Shown piece after piece: positions 31,836 through 44,400 of a stretch of DNA of 64,000 nt. Source of the stretch: Panonychus citri. Lineage: Eukaryota; Arthropoda; Arachnida; Trombidiformes; Tetranychidae. A program made the position numbers and the translations under genes. The stretch is from assembly GCF_014898815.1 (NCBI RefSeq), contig NW_026515465.1:1-64000 (forward strand), given 5' to 3'. Each line of letters opens with the position of its first letter. Positions within the stretch are counted from its first letter, which is position 1. The notes below the pieces were generated by a model, which did not search any database, was not told the DNA's origin, and worked only from the letters and a program-made list of their open reading frames with translations.

Positions 31836-32012
31836 ATAACTTTTAATACTTTGACGGACACAATGTTTAATCCCTCGGACACTACCTGAAGGTCCCTTAA
31901 TTGTTACACCAGTTAATGAACTATTTTCAGAGAAACCTTCATCCTCTGATTCAGTTGTTGAAATTGGTGATGAAGATGATGATGGACCATTAATATGAAT
32001 CAAGGTGATCAT
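31830..32012 (-). pseudogene. GRXCR-like exon 1, 5' fragment right of the Polinton
   Basis: 61 codons from the first in-frame ATG (32010-32012) to the target-site copy. The upstream frame stays open for a further 22 codons without an ATG, so this start is the best choice. It encodes MITLIHING, a serine run, an acidic stretch (TTESEDEGF), and GSVRGIKHCVRQSIKSYYE, which resembles the VRG-(V/I)-(R/K)-xxVRxxI segment just upstream of the glutaredoxin domain in GRXCR proteins. After the last Glu codon the frame runs into the Polinton repeat. Confidence 0.8.
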
Positions 32013-34032
32013 TTTTTGTTTCTCTATCCGGCAAGATGTAATCCAAAATGTCTTAATCCGATTGATTGGTAATCCTTAATTCAGTTAATCAATGATTTAT
32101 GTATACCGGATAAATCACCAGATATTGGAAACTGCAATTAACTTGGTTACTTGTTTTCTATTTTATCAATCAAATTGATTAAATCACTTGAGCCACAAAA
32201 CAACAATTATAATAATATTGTGATGATATTGATGATCTTAATCAGGTTCAGTTCCTTAAACCGGTCAGTCTCAGGTCAACACTTGAAGTTTTAATTACGA
32301 AAACAAGAAACAAGAAACAAGAAAAACAAAACAAAATTACCGTTATTTTTGTTTACCCTCGAAATATAAATTCAAGGTTCAAATGGACACATGATGAATA
32401 TTCAATCACAACGATGATTCCGTTAATCCAATTGACCAATGGTGATTTAGGTTGACCAGTTTGATTGGTTAAAGTTGTAACGAAAGTAAAGTTATTGGGT
32501 TGACTCCTTAAAGATCAATGATGAAAGTTTCAAGTTCTGATTTTGTTTCTTCAGAACTTTTTTTCTTCCAGAACAATTCTAATAATAACAATAATTAACA
32601 TTAATTCAATGATGAAAACACGTTAGCACGATTATCATGTAAATGGTAAAAGTATCGTGTTTCCTGTTATTTGAACAGCAAGTAACTTACAACAGGTAAA
32701 CTGATTTGTTTTGTTTGTGATGTGATAAATGGGATAAAAATGTTTGTGTATAAAATAAGCAGCAAAGTGAGAGAGTGAAAAAGAGACGAGGGAGATGAGT
32801 GAGATTGGGAGAGAGATAGAGAGAGATAGAGAGAGAGAGAGAGCAAGAAGGATAAGACAAGTTTGATGATGAGCAAGTTTAAAAAGGATACACAAGGTAA
32901 TGATAAGGATGAAGATAATGATAACCCCTCGACACTAGTGCTCTCTACCTGATGATATTGATGATAATACGTGCTAATATTATCTACTACTCACCCTCTC
33001 TCACTCACTCATCCACTTGCTCTCTCATCTCTCTCTCTCTCTCCCTTTAAACAATCATTAGTCTGGTCTAATGGTCATCTTAAGGATAGTAAATGTATGT
33101 AATTAAAATAAATTATTGTTTCTCACTTGATGTGATATGTATTTAATTTCATCGGTTGAGTAAATGAAGAAAGATAATAAAAAGTAAAATGATTACCGTT
33201 ATGAACTAATTAGCACTTTGGTGAAAATTTCGAATTTTTTTTTCTCTTCAAAATCGTTGTTCTTATTTATTGTTTTCTTTTCTTACCTCGAATTGCTAAG
33301 CCGGTTCTAAGTCTCTCTCTCTCTCTCTCTCTCTCTCGCAATTCAAATGGCTTGTTGAAGACAAAGTGGTAATGGTAACGATGGGAGAAGTCAATGTTGT
33401 TTAAAGTTAAATTCTGTCAGTCGCAGTGGAAATTTGATTGGAACATCAATCGATAATAAACATTATATACTCGAGCCTCGAATCTATTGGCTTACGAAAC
33501 AAAGAGAGAGAGAGAGAGAGAGCAGTATTAGAACATTTTGTTGATTAGAGTCGAAGAATGTAGATGGAACTATCTGTTACCATGGAATTTGAATCGATTC
33601 TTATCATGATTTAGTTCGAGTTAGTTCTATGTGAACATTTCCATTTTAGTCTTTCTGAGTGGATTCTTTTTTTCGAACAAATTTCTTTTCTCTCTCTCAC
33701 TCAGTTTACTATCAGAGAAAATATCCTAAGTTTACTTTTTTTCAGTTCGACTTGGAGTAAGTTTTATTATTATTCTTGTTCGAATAAGTTTTTCTTTTTC
33801 TGTTCCAAGTCAACATTCAATTACAATCAACATCATTATCATCACCATCTTATCATCATCAACAATCATAACCATCAGTAATCATCATCAACAGAAACAA
33901 ACAAACAAAAAACAAACTTTCATCATCTAATAAAAACATAAACAACAATAATAATCATCAAATCATTTTAGTTTAAATTAAGTTAATTTGTAGCAATAAA
34001 CAACAACAAAAAAAACCCTCAACACAATCACA
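32013..34032. other. Divergent intergenic region between GRXCR-like and GABA-B-type genes
   Basis: About 2 kb that must hold the 5' ends of two genes pointing away from each other. It contains (GA)/(CT) tracts at 32815-32842, 33312-33337 and 33503-33522 and A/C-rich sequence just before the receptor ATG. No TATA box was recognised with confidence. Frames at 32635-32895 are shadows of the GA tract. Confidence 0.5.
33312..33337. repeat. (CT)n microsatellite
   Basis: Uninterrupted CT dinucleotides in the receptor's upstream region. Confidence 0.9.
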
Positions 34033-34575
34033 ATGATTTGTGATAAGTTTAATTTAAATTGTGTAACCAATACTTTGATCAAATGGATTATATTGATTGC
34101 TACCACGATCAGTTTAATACTAATCAATGGTGATCATGTTGTGTACACTTCACCCACAGTCTCACTCTCCCCACCACCACCACCATCACCACAACCTCCA
34201 TCATCAACATCAACAACACCAACAATAGCAACAAAAACAACCACTGCCAATACCATCAGCCAAACCAAATCATCAAGTACCGGTGTTATCAACGGTAAAG
34301 ATAACGGTATTAATGATATCGGTGTGATAACAGGTAAAAGTAAAAAGAGTGCCAGAGGCAGTGGGACTTTGGGTGGGCCAAAGGGAAGTACCAAATCGGC
34401 CCGAGCCCCCAAAACCCTTTACACTGCCGGATTTTTCCCGCTCAACTCGAAAATACCGGAAGGTTCAATAGGCCGGGGTGTTATGCCGGCGGTAAACTTA
34501 GCACTTAAACATATCAACGCTGATCCAACGATACTTTCAGGATACACTCTTGACATTGTACCCAAAGATACTGAG
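34033..34575 (+). CDS. GABA-B-type metabotropic receptor, first coding exon
   Basis: 181 codons from ATG 34033 to a donor GAG|GTAAGA at 34575/34576. A hydrophobic segment (about residues 16-33, TLIKWIILIATTISLILI) acts as signal sequence. An unusually long low-complexity stretch of Pro, Ser, Thr and Lys follows (about 40-130). Then the start of the Venus-flytrap ligand domain: LYTAGFFPLNSKIPEGSIGRGVMPAVNLALKHINADPTILSGYTLDIVPKDTE, written here as its known blocks GFFP, GRGVMPAVNLALKHIN and TILSGYTLDI. The GRGVMPAVNLAL-x-H-(I/V)-N block is typical of GABA-B subunits, closer to subunit 2 from memory. Later exons (rest of the domain, seven helices) were not found before 64000. Confidence 0.85.
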
Positions 34576-35773
34576 GTAAGATTAACACTAATCCTTTTCT
34601 CTTAATCAAGTAATAAATTAATCTGTTTACATTTCTTGCTGACAAGTAAACAAACAGCCAACAACCAACCAAGTAATTTCTGCAATCAAAAAATTTCAAC
34701 TCATTGTAATTTCAGCGTAATTAATGAATACCATGAATATCATGAATACTTTGTTTTGTTTTTATTTTCTTAACCATTTATTTACCATGAAAACTCATCA
34801 TATCTCCCTGGTGATTATTTGGAACCTTCAACTTTTTTTTTCCTCTCCATCAATTACTCAATTTTCAGCTGAATATTTTTCTGTTGATAATTCACCTTGA
34901 TTAATAATCAGTGATTCTGATGGTGTTGATGGTGATAATTATTATCATTTCTACACTGATGATATTTTTTTCTTGCTTGTTGTTTGCATAATTTGGGAAC
35001 CCAATAGGGAATCACATCAAGTGTGGTGACGAAGAGCGGGTTAACTATTAGCATTCTAAAGGATTCCAAAGGCTGAATAGAATTTTTTTCTCTCTCTCTC
35101 TTTCTCTCTCATTATCAACACTATTTTCATCTTTCTTCTTTAGTCATCTTCTTCTATCTTCTCTCTCTTTCTTTTTCGTTCTCTCTTCATTTTCTGATTC
35201 GAGGTTTTTTTTGCTTCTATTCCATGGGGCATTGATTAACATTGGAATCCTTTTGTACCATCATCATCATATGAATATTATCATGAAATTATTCTGTTCT
35301 TATTCATGGAGAGAATGAAAAATACACCAAAGGAATTTTTCTGTTGCAAAGAAAAAAACATTTATTACTTTAGTATATTAATACAAATGAACTTTCAGAA
35401 CTATTCACATGGTTGATGATCATCATGAAAAAGAATAAGAAGCAAAAAAAACTACTGCTCAACAATTTCATTCCTTCAGAATTGATTTTCTACTCAAATT
35501 AATCACATGAACATCAATGTCTTCGAATCAAATTTATCATGAAATTATCACCAACACATTGAATAATTAGAACAAGAATTGATAGTAACACTAAATTGTT
35601 ATTAATTAACATTCCAAACACTTGGAATATTTGAATTGGACTGAATTTAAAAAAAAAGTTCGTAACTTTGAAGAGAAAAATCTCTCAGAATTTTGAGTCT
35701 ATTCTTTTCCCCTCTTTCTATTTTATCTTATTCGTCAGATAAATTCTGAGGATCATTTTCAGAATTCTAATAC

Positions 35774-35775
35774 TC

Positions 35776-35815
<40 letters not shown>

Positions 35816-35816
35816 T
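35774..35816. repeat. (CTTT)n microsatellite
   Basis: About ten uninterrupted CTTT units. Confidence 0.9.
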
Positions 35817-37585
35817 TGGAAATGGAAAAGTTTATTCAATTCGAAGTTTCTTTTTTTCCTTGATCATTGTTTACTTTAATCTCATGATTCCGTTTCAACT
35901 GAATCTTTTTTCTTATAAAATTCAGACGAAATCATTACTAACCATTTAATAGATCATCTTATCAACCATTTTAAGTACCTCATTGGAATCCAAGGGTATC
36001 TCTTTTCATGATAAGTTTACTTTGAGAACTGTTTTTTTATTCTGAAAATTTTTGGAATGGAAAAAAAATTCGATACAAAATAATATATAATTGCTACACA
36101 AATAATGAAAATGTTATAAAATGTTCTCGATTTAAAATGATCATCATCATTATCATCATCATGATTATCATGTTGATATAACATTACCTAGTCGAGTCAC
36201 GAACACTACAAAGAGAATGAGAGAGAGAGAGAGAGAGATTGGGGCTAGAGGAGAATTTTCTATTCTGCAGCATTTTCGATTCGATAAAAGTTCTAACCAC
36301 CATGAACGTCACATGGGAACTTGACATGTTGATTCCGTTCGATAGTTAATTGTCCATTGTAATCAATTAGATAGAAGGTAAATAAACTCGAATGTCCAAT
36401 TTTTTTTCTTCTTCTTCTCTTGTAATAAGAGATATTTTCTCTCTCGAGATAAATGTATGTTCAGAGCAGAAAATTCTGTCATCCGTGAGAAAAGAGAAAG
36501 TAAATTAAGAATTGTATAATCGGGAAGAGAGAGAGAGATGGAAATATTGTTAAATCGAAAAAATTGTGAGTAAAGAGAAAATTTTTCCAAAGAAAAGGAA
36601 AACATTTTTCTCTTTCTTTCGTTTCTTTTTCATTCTTTCTTCTTCACCTTTGTTTCAATTCGAAAATATATTCAGAACTTTCTCCTCGATCATCATTATT
36701 ATTACATCGTCTTCATTTTCGTCTTGATAGTAAATCTTTTAGAACCTGAAATTTTCATTCATGATATATATTCAATAACATGACAGTAATAAAACTCTCT
36801 CGATGGATCGATAACTTTTAGGTTCTAATACACATTCAGATATCAAGTTCTAGAACATAATAAAAAAAAGCTACTCGACTTGTAGTTCCAGAAGAATATG
36901 AAAAAATTAGCAAATCATTTCGATCAATATAATTCATAGTTAATATGAAACATCTCCTCATCCAAGTGATGAAACTTTCGCAATCAGCATGGAATCGAAA
37001 AGCCTAAGAATCAAAAGAGATTAAACTTTCGAAAAGTTTAAATTAGAACTTTTTTTCGAATCAATATTAATTCGAGTTCTAATTCTCTATCTGTTATAAT
37101 AATATCTCATACTGAATATGGTATGAAAGTAGACATGATATTAATTTGATAATAAACTTTTCAAGCTGAATTAATATTGTATTTTATGAAATACCCTCAG
37201 GGCTTTTATCATATTGAGTGTAACTATTATTTCATGGTAATATTTTCAAAGAATTATATATTTACGTTCAGATATAGAGATGATATTCCAATTTTGTAAA
37301 TTAATAGTGAGTACTTGAAATGATTAACGTTAATTTAATTTGATCAACTTGAAAGATGAAAAATTTCATCAAAATGGATTCATGATTTATCTGTTCAATT
37401 TAATTATTCATCTGTTTGGACCAATATCTTCAAATCATCATCAAATTTAATTTGATTAAGATAATTGCTCTGGGTAAGTGAAGGAATCTCATAAAATGAG
37501 CTAATATAAGTTAATCTGTTTCATGTTCATCACGAATTATTGTTCAGTCTGAGTTTCGAAACTTGAAACAAACTTTTTCTCTTCA

Positions 37586-37589
<4 letters not shown>

Positions 37590-37622
<33 letters not shown>
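37590..37622. repeat. (CT)n microsatellite
   Basis: About 16 CT units, uninterrupted. Confidence 0.9.
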
Positions 37623-37627
<5 letters not shown>

Positions 37628-38544
37628 TACTACCTTCAATTAAACCTTCAATTGATCAACAATTCGAGTTGTTATCATGCTAATGAGTTTATTCATTGAG
37701 TTAATGATACGATTGCACAATTTTACCCAATTTCCATTGATTATCATGTGATGATATAATACTTTGAATGAATTATAGTGTAACAATTAGTCAATTTAGT
37801 TAATTGTAATCTCACAATATGATGAGCATTTTGAAAGTTTTTTTATTCGTTTCCATGAAAAATGATTCTGTTGATATTGATTCTCACACCCACTTACCTT
37901 GAAATCATCTTTAGGTTGACTTTGAATTGTTGACTTGAACCTAAAAAAGATTAGGATGGAGATGAAGATGAAGATGACGAAAAGATAGTAAAAGAACTTT
38001 TTTTCCCTTCAAATCGAAAAAAAAAGTTAAGATGAAAATGCCAATGGAAAAGTTTTATCGACGTATTCCACTTGAAAATGGAAGAAGATGAAAAAGATAA
38101 AAGTTTATATTTTTCTTCGTAGATTCTTGATTTTCATCAGAATTTTTTTCTCTTCTCTTCTTTCTCATCTCTCTCATGGTAATGTTTATTTATTGTCTTC
38201 ATCATCATGAGAGATAAGATACAAGATTTTGATTCTATCTGGAAAAAAGAATAAACAAAAACAAAAGAACTTTTTTTTTATACTCTCTCGTTCTTATGGG
38301 AGTTGACAGTTTATCGTCTATGCGTTATTATCCATCACTATGAGTGAGATAGATGGAGATAAGGGAGGAAAGACCTCTCACATGGAGATGTTATCGTTTT
38401 ATTATCATTCGCTAGAACTTAAAGAGAGGGAAAAGAATAATAAAAGAAGTTCAGAAAACTGTCAACAGAAAAAGTAAATAACCAGAAAAATAATCATCAG
38501 AATTCATGAAAATGGAAAATTCCACAGAATTTGTATTTCGACTC

Positions 38545-38547
<3 letters not shown>

Positions 38548-38579
<32 letters not shown>
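38548..38579. repeat. (CT)n microsatellite
   Basis: About 16 CT units, uninterrupted. Confidence 0.9.
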
Positions 38580-38583
<4 letters not shown>

Positions 38584-38996
38584 ATAATTAAATAGAAAAC
38601 AAACTAATTAGAACACTAGAAGATGATTTTTTTGAGTAACGATAAAATTTCATTGAATCAGATTCAGTGGTGATAATATGGTTATCACTTACTTTTCTGT
38701 TGTACATTAATATATAACAATATCATCATGTTGATGATGATATTTTCATGGTATTATCATTATCATATGATAATAATATAATAACAAAAATGTTATCGGA
38801 ACCATGAATAGTGGGAGATGTGAAAGGAGGAGGAAGAGGGTGGGATACAAACTGTCAGTCCAAGGGAAATGTTATTGAAAGAAGGGGAAGATTTTTTCCT
38901 CTCTTTCTGCTGATTCAGTGATTGATAGTAAAGATAAGGCAAAAAGTGGAAGGGATAAACACACCGCCTAAAGATGATGATGAGAAGTATCATGAA

Positions 38997-38998
<2 letters not shown>

Positions 38999-39048
<50 letters not shown>
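38999..39048. repeat. (GA)n microsatellite
   Basis: About 24 GA units; the frames overlapping it on both strands are its shadows. Confidence 0.9.
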
Positions 39049-39052
<4 letters not shown>

Positions 39053-40801
39053 TCAGGGGCAAAAAGAAAGAACCAAAGACAGAGAAAAAGAGAGAAAAAT
39101 ATTCTATTGATGTAGAATTAACAGAAAATATTTCTTCTCATCTCACACTACCCACCCAACCTCCACCCACCATGTACATATTATCATCATCCCTGTTTCA
39201 CCAAATCAATATCACGATAAATATTCAGAGTTGAATCTTATTTCATATTGAATATACTTTTTTTTGCCTGTTTACTTCATGATTATTGACTATTTCGTTA
39301 GCTGTTATTAATACTCATTTGAATTATTATGCAACATTCACCATGATGATAATAAGCTACATGATTATGTATTATCAGCTGACGACCATGAAGACGATGA
39401 TTTAATGCTCAATCATGATGATAAAATTGATTGTCATCAATTGAACATAGAGATAATATTAAACTCTGATAGATTCAATGATTACACTTTTTTCAGGTTC
39501 ATAGTTTTTGATTATCTTTATGATAATAATTCTGGTTTGGTTTTTTTTTGTTATCACTATGATAATGACGATGACGACCATGATGAGGATGATAATGATG
39601 ATGATCATGACGATCATGATGATTCGCTCTGATAAACAATTTCAATTCTGGAATTCAGTTGAAAATGGACCAATTTCATTTATCTATTTTTCCATCTCTG
39701 GTCATCCACTTATGATCTAAAGTTTTTACCTTGACCACTCACACCAGAAAGTTATCAACATGAATATATAATATTTCAATCTGAAAAAGTTTCCATCTCT
39801 AATTGAGTAGAACTGATATTTTTTTTATCTCACCATAATCATCATGAAGCTGAATAATAATAATGAATCATCATGAAAATGGTCATTTTAAATTCTCATT
39901 CTGTTAGCTTCTGATCTCACTGTCATTCATTGATTCAGAATTGGTATAATCCCATCATGAGATCATGAGTAATTTCATCTGATTCTGATGAATGAGATTT
40001 GTGAAAGGAAAAAGTCAATTAGTGTAATAGATTTTTATTTTATTAGTTCAATTATTATCCTCGGGTTTCGTATTATTTACATTCAATCATCATCGTCATC
40101 ACCGTCATGATAATAATACATTAACACACTTTCACCATGGTGATAAATATGATGATGAGATTTGGAAATGAGGTTGAAATGCTTATGAATATTATTATCA
40201 TGATTAAGTTGATCAAATTTCCATCAAGAGTATTTTTGGTAATTGATTAACATTACTCACTATATGTTATTCAGTATATTAATCATCATGTGGCATTGGG
40301 AGTAGGTTTCATATTGACCCATTAGATTAGGTTAAGATCAATTTTTGTCTTCAAATGTTTATAATCATGGTGACACTTATTCAGATTCATGTTATTTATC
40401 AGTATTTACCAGAGACGCTGGCAAATATTCATGTACTTGTATATATTACATATTAAATACACATAAATTATAATCGATAACTTTAATTTGATTTGATAGT
40501 CATTCATTTGTATTGCAGAGTAATTGAGCTCAATTGGTGTATTGTTGATTATCAGATGTACAGTTAAAGTTTAGGAACAAAATTGATTGTAACAAATTGA
40601 ATTGTTAAAAGCGATTACAAATTTAAATTCAATTCAAGATGAACCATCATGATAAACATGAGAGTAGTTCAGATGAACAACAAAGTAATAGTAAAAAAAA
40701 CAAAAACATTAACAATTACAATTGAAGGTATTACAGTTTTTGGGTTAAGTTGATTAAATCAATAGTTTGGGAAGACAGTCAAAGGAAAAGAGAGAGAAGA
40801 C

Positions 40802-40804
<3 letters not shown>

Positions 40805-40859
<55 letters not shown>
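40805..40859. repeat. (GA)n microsatellite, left arm of a GA/TC pair
   Basis: About 27 GA units, complementary to the TC tract at 41051-41107. Confidence 0.92.
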
Positions 40860-40861
<2 letters not shown>

Positions 40862-41046
40862 TCAGAGTGGGGTGGAATTGAAGGGAGTTTATATATTCAA
40901 AGTGGAAGATCAACGAAAAGAACACTCTGTATAATCTAATGTATTGGTTTGGAGCTTTTTCTAATTGTAAATTGCTTTCGATCGAACTCATTGGCTTATT
41001 GAGAGAGAAAACCAATGGAAGCAATTAATGATTTATCATCATCATC

Positions 41047-41050
<4 letters not shown>

Positions 41051-41111
<61 letters not shown>

Positions 41112-41124
41112 GTCTGTCTGTCTT
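41051..41124. repeat. (TC)n followed by (TCTG)n microsatellite
   Basis: About 28 TC units, then four TCTG-type units; it is the inverted partner of 40805-40859, 191 bases away. Confidence 0.92.
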
Positions 41125-41413
41125 AGTCAATCATCTTCCTCTTTTTTCCCTCATTACTTTCTTCATCTCCTCTGCTCTTATTATGGTAAAATCATCTAAT
41201 ATTGTTACTAATCAAGTTTTGCTTATTGTAAATCGATCAAGTTAATAGTTTGAAAGCTTAAAGAAGATACAATTTTATAAACATCATGATAGTTACTGGG
41301 AGGGAGAAGATGAGGTTACTGGTGATAAAAAAATTCCAGTTTGAATTTAGTTCAATTCAAGAATCAATAAAAGACTTGGAAACTGATATATTTTCTTAAT
41401 GAGTGAGTTCTAC

Positions 41414-41448
<35 letters not shown>

Positions 41449-44400
41449 TTAAGATTATTATCACAATAAAGAGATAACAACAATTACCTTGAGAACGATT
41501 TTTTAATGTTAGATAATTTTGTTATGTTCATTACGAAGAAAAATTAAACGATAGCACTTGAACTTTTCTCGAATCTGTTATTCAGTTTTCTTAAACTGTG
41601 GTGAGAAAAAAAAAGGTTACATATTAGTGAACATTTAAAACTAACCACTACCTAGAACTTTTTACACCTCACACTCCTACTACTTAACCCACTCTCGAAT
41701 TATTTTCAACCATTGTTGTATTTACATTCATTCACACAAACAGCTCATGACCTGATTCCCATGATTCAGAATTTAATAGACTCTTATTGTCTGAACATTC
41801 CCTTTTATCCGAAATAAAAACTCCAACACTCTCAATGTCTACTCGAGAGTTTTATCTACCTGCTTTTACTCCTCACCATCGCCATTATCATTATCAATTC
41901 TCACACAGAATTATAGCTTGGAACTATTTTCTCCTTCTCCTTCTCTCTCTCTCTCTCTCTCTCTCTTTTCCTTTTCTTCTGAACTTTTTTTCTCCCGAAA
42001 TATTATCACAAAGATAATAATGATAATGCTCTTTGTTATTATCATCATTATATGAATTATATGAGGGAAACAACAACAACAACAACAGAACCAACGGAAT
42101 ACCAGTGATCTTGTTTATCGTCATCATCATGTAATTTTATCATCATGTTAACGATGAAAATAAGATGAAGGGGGTAAAAAAAGACAGACCAAGAAAAAAA
42201 AGTTATCATTAAGTTTACATGGAAACTCAAGTGGCTCATACACGATAATTGAACTTGTGATTGAGTTGAAACTTGAAATAAGAAAATGTAATCATGGTGA
42301 TGATCAATTATGTCTTAATGCTCTGTTTCTCAGTATTGTCAGAAAAATACTAATTAGAATTAGCTAATCGATTGATTGTCAATCGATTGGTCAACTTGTT
42401 CAGCTCAAATGTAAGTAACAATTTAACAAGAATATCAAAGTTCTGATTGTGTTAATCACTTTCATGGTGGATTATATAACCTAACTCAAGATAATATCGA
42501 TAATATTAATGAATTGTTATTTATATCAATTTGTGAAAGAAAGTTTTTCTCATAAGCTCAAAATCTTAGGTTTGTTCAGTTGATAAAAATGAAAATGAAA
42601 TAAAAGGTAATGATTATTGATGTGTCAAGAACTTCATCTATGTCCAAACCTGTAACTTTATCCCCTGAAAATGAATCTCACCCAATCTCCAAATGAATCG
42701 GAGTAAATCTCAATTTGAATTAATCTCAATGTTATCGTTCAATATCAACCAGAATTCAATAGTATCTAAAATGATGATGATTAAAGATCTGGAGGATTGA
42801 TTCGTCTTCCCACTTCGTCTTTGTAGTGAGAGGATAATGATGATCAATTTCACCTCATTTCATCAGGGTTAATACTCTTACAGTTAAAAGATGATAAACT
42901 TTAGAGGGGTAAACAATATCTTCCGGTTCATTGTTGTTTATCATTCAATCTCACTCACTGATTCTCTATCAACTTAATATCGCTATGATTTCCCTGTTTC
43001 TCCCAGAGAAAAAAGAAAAGAAAAAAAAAATTCTATTCGATAATATTTCTTCCGATCGAAAATAACTTTGTCTTTACGATTTATTTTCCGAATATTTTTT
43101 CAATATTAAACTTCAACTCGAAAGATGAAATCACGGAGAGCAGAAAAAAAGATAAAACAAGAGAAAGAGAGAGAGAGAGATAGAGAGAGAATTGCAAAGT
43201 ATCACATGGAAAGAAATTCTCAGCTTCATCTCTGAGCTTCATGAACGCAGGTCTGAATTGATGTATTCAATTTCCACCAAAGAGGATATGAGATATTTCC
43301 AACCGACCGACTCCCAAAGAGTAACCAGTTGAGATTAGACTAGTTTCTCATCATAACTTGTCTTCCATCATCAGAATCAAACCAGAATCCACCAAAATCA
43401 TCATCATTTTCAATCAAACATGATATCAAATCATTTCTCTTGCTACATTTTACCATTATAATCATCATCATAAGAACCATAAGTCTCAATTTCAAATGGA
43501 AAGTAAATTTGTTACCGAAAATCCCACCGAGAGAATCAAAAATTTTTCCTCCTCCTCGACCATCATCATCAATTCTCTCACCCTTTGGAACTTAATCTAC
43601 CTTCGGTTTGCCACCCTCATCATTGCACTTGAGGATGAGAAAATAAAATTCACCCTTTTGGATAATCATCATGAAACATGAAACAGAAAATTCTGAAAAC
43701 ACAACTTCATATGAACACGAGCCTCAATTTGTTCCGATGAAAGGTAAACATTATTGATGACGATCTTCATGCTGATCAGGTAGATTATAAATAGAATTTC
43801 CAAACTTCTATTCCATATAATGAATGAGAAAGTTGATTCTGACAAGAATAACTTGTCCATGTTGATCATTCGGTAATCTAATACGTTGAAACGTAATCCG
43901 AAAAAACTGGAAATTAATCAAAATTTGTCATTCCAAATCAGTGATGTTAAACACTAATCATGTAATAATAGTAATGAGGATGATTAAAGTTCATTAGTGA
44001 TTCCATAATTTTGCTAATCAACAAATTTCATCAAACAATTGGACGATCAGTTGACCATTAAGAGAGAGAGAGAGAGAGAGAGTTTGAAAATTGAGCTGAA
44101 TTCTTTGAGCTTTGAAAAATGTTCATTCAACTCTATTAAAATTGTAATAGAGAAAAAGTAAAAACAAAATTATCTCAATTACAGTTCAGTTCATTTGTTC
44201 AAAATAACCATCATGATATTTGTGAGGAAATTATTTTCCTTTTTTCTTCTTAGTTAATGCCCTGAAAAAAAGTTCCAAGGTAAGACTTTAACTGAACAAC
44301 CAGAGAATGAGAGAAGAAAGAAAAAAAAAGAGTTCGAACCATGGTAATATAACCATGATGATACTCGAAATATTTTCAATTTTTTTTCTCCCAAAGAAAA

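Larger units (their letters stand above)
10401..32012 (-). pseudogene. GRXCR1-like glutaredoxin-domain cysteine-rich gene, interrupted by a Polinton
   Basis: Three coding exons on the minus strand make one gene: exon 1 (32012 to 14283, split by the element), exon 2 (13479-13237) and exon 3 (10796-10401). Ignoring the insert and one target-site copy, the exons are 66 + 81 + 131 codons, all in phase 0, about 278 aa; human GRXCR1 is about 290 aa. Family proteins have a glutaredoxin-like domain followed by a cysteine-rich zinc-binding tail and act in actin-rich sensory-cell protrusions in vertebrates. The element enters after codon 61, and translation into the terminal repeat meets a stop after 19 more codons. 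In this haplotype the gene should therefore be null, unless the element is spliced out or the other allele is intact. Confidence 0.85.

Noticed and set aside
38793..41245. Open frames spanning the GA and CT tracts (for example 38922-39110, 40779-41024, 41015-41245)
   Set aside because: Their length comes from dinucleotide repeats that are open in several frames; the peptides are (RE)n or (LS)n.
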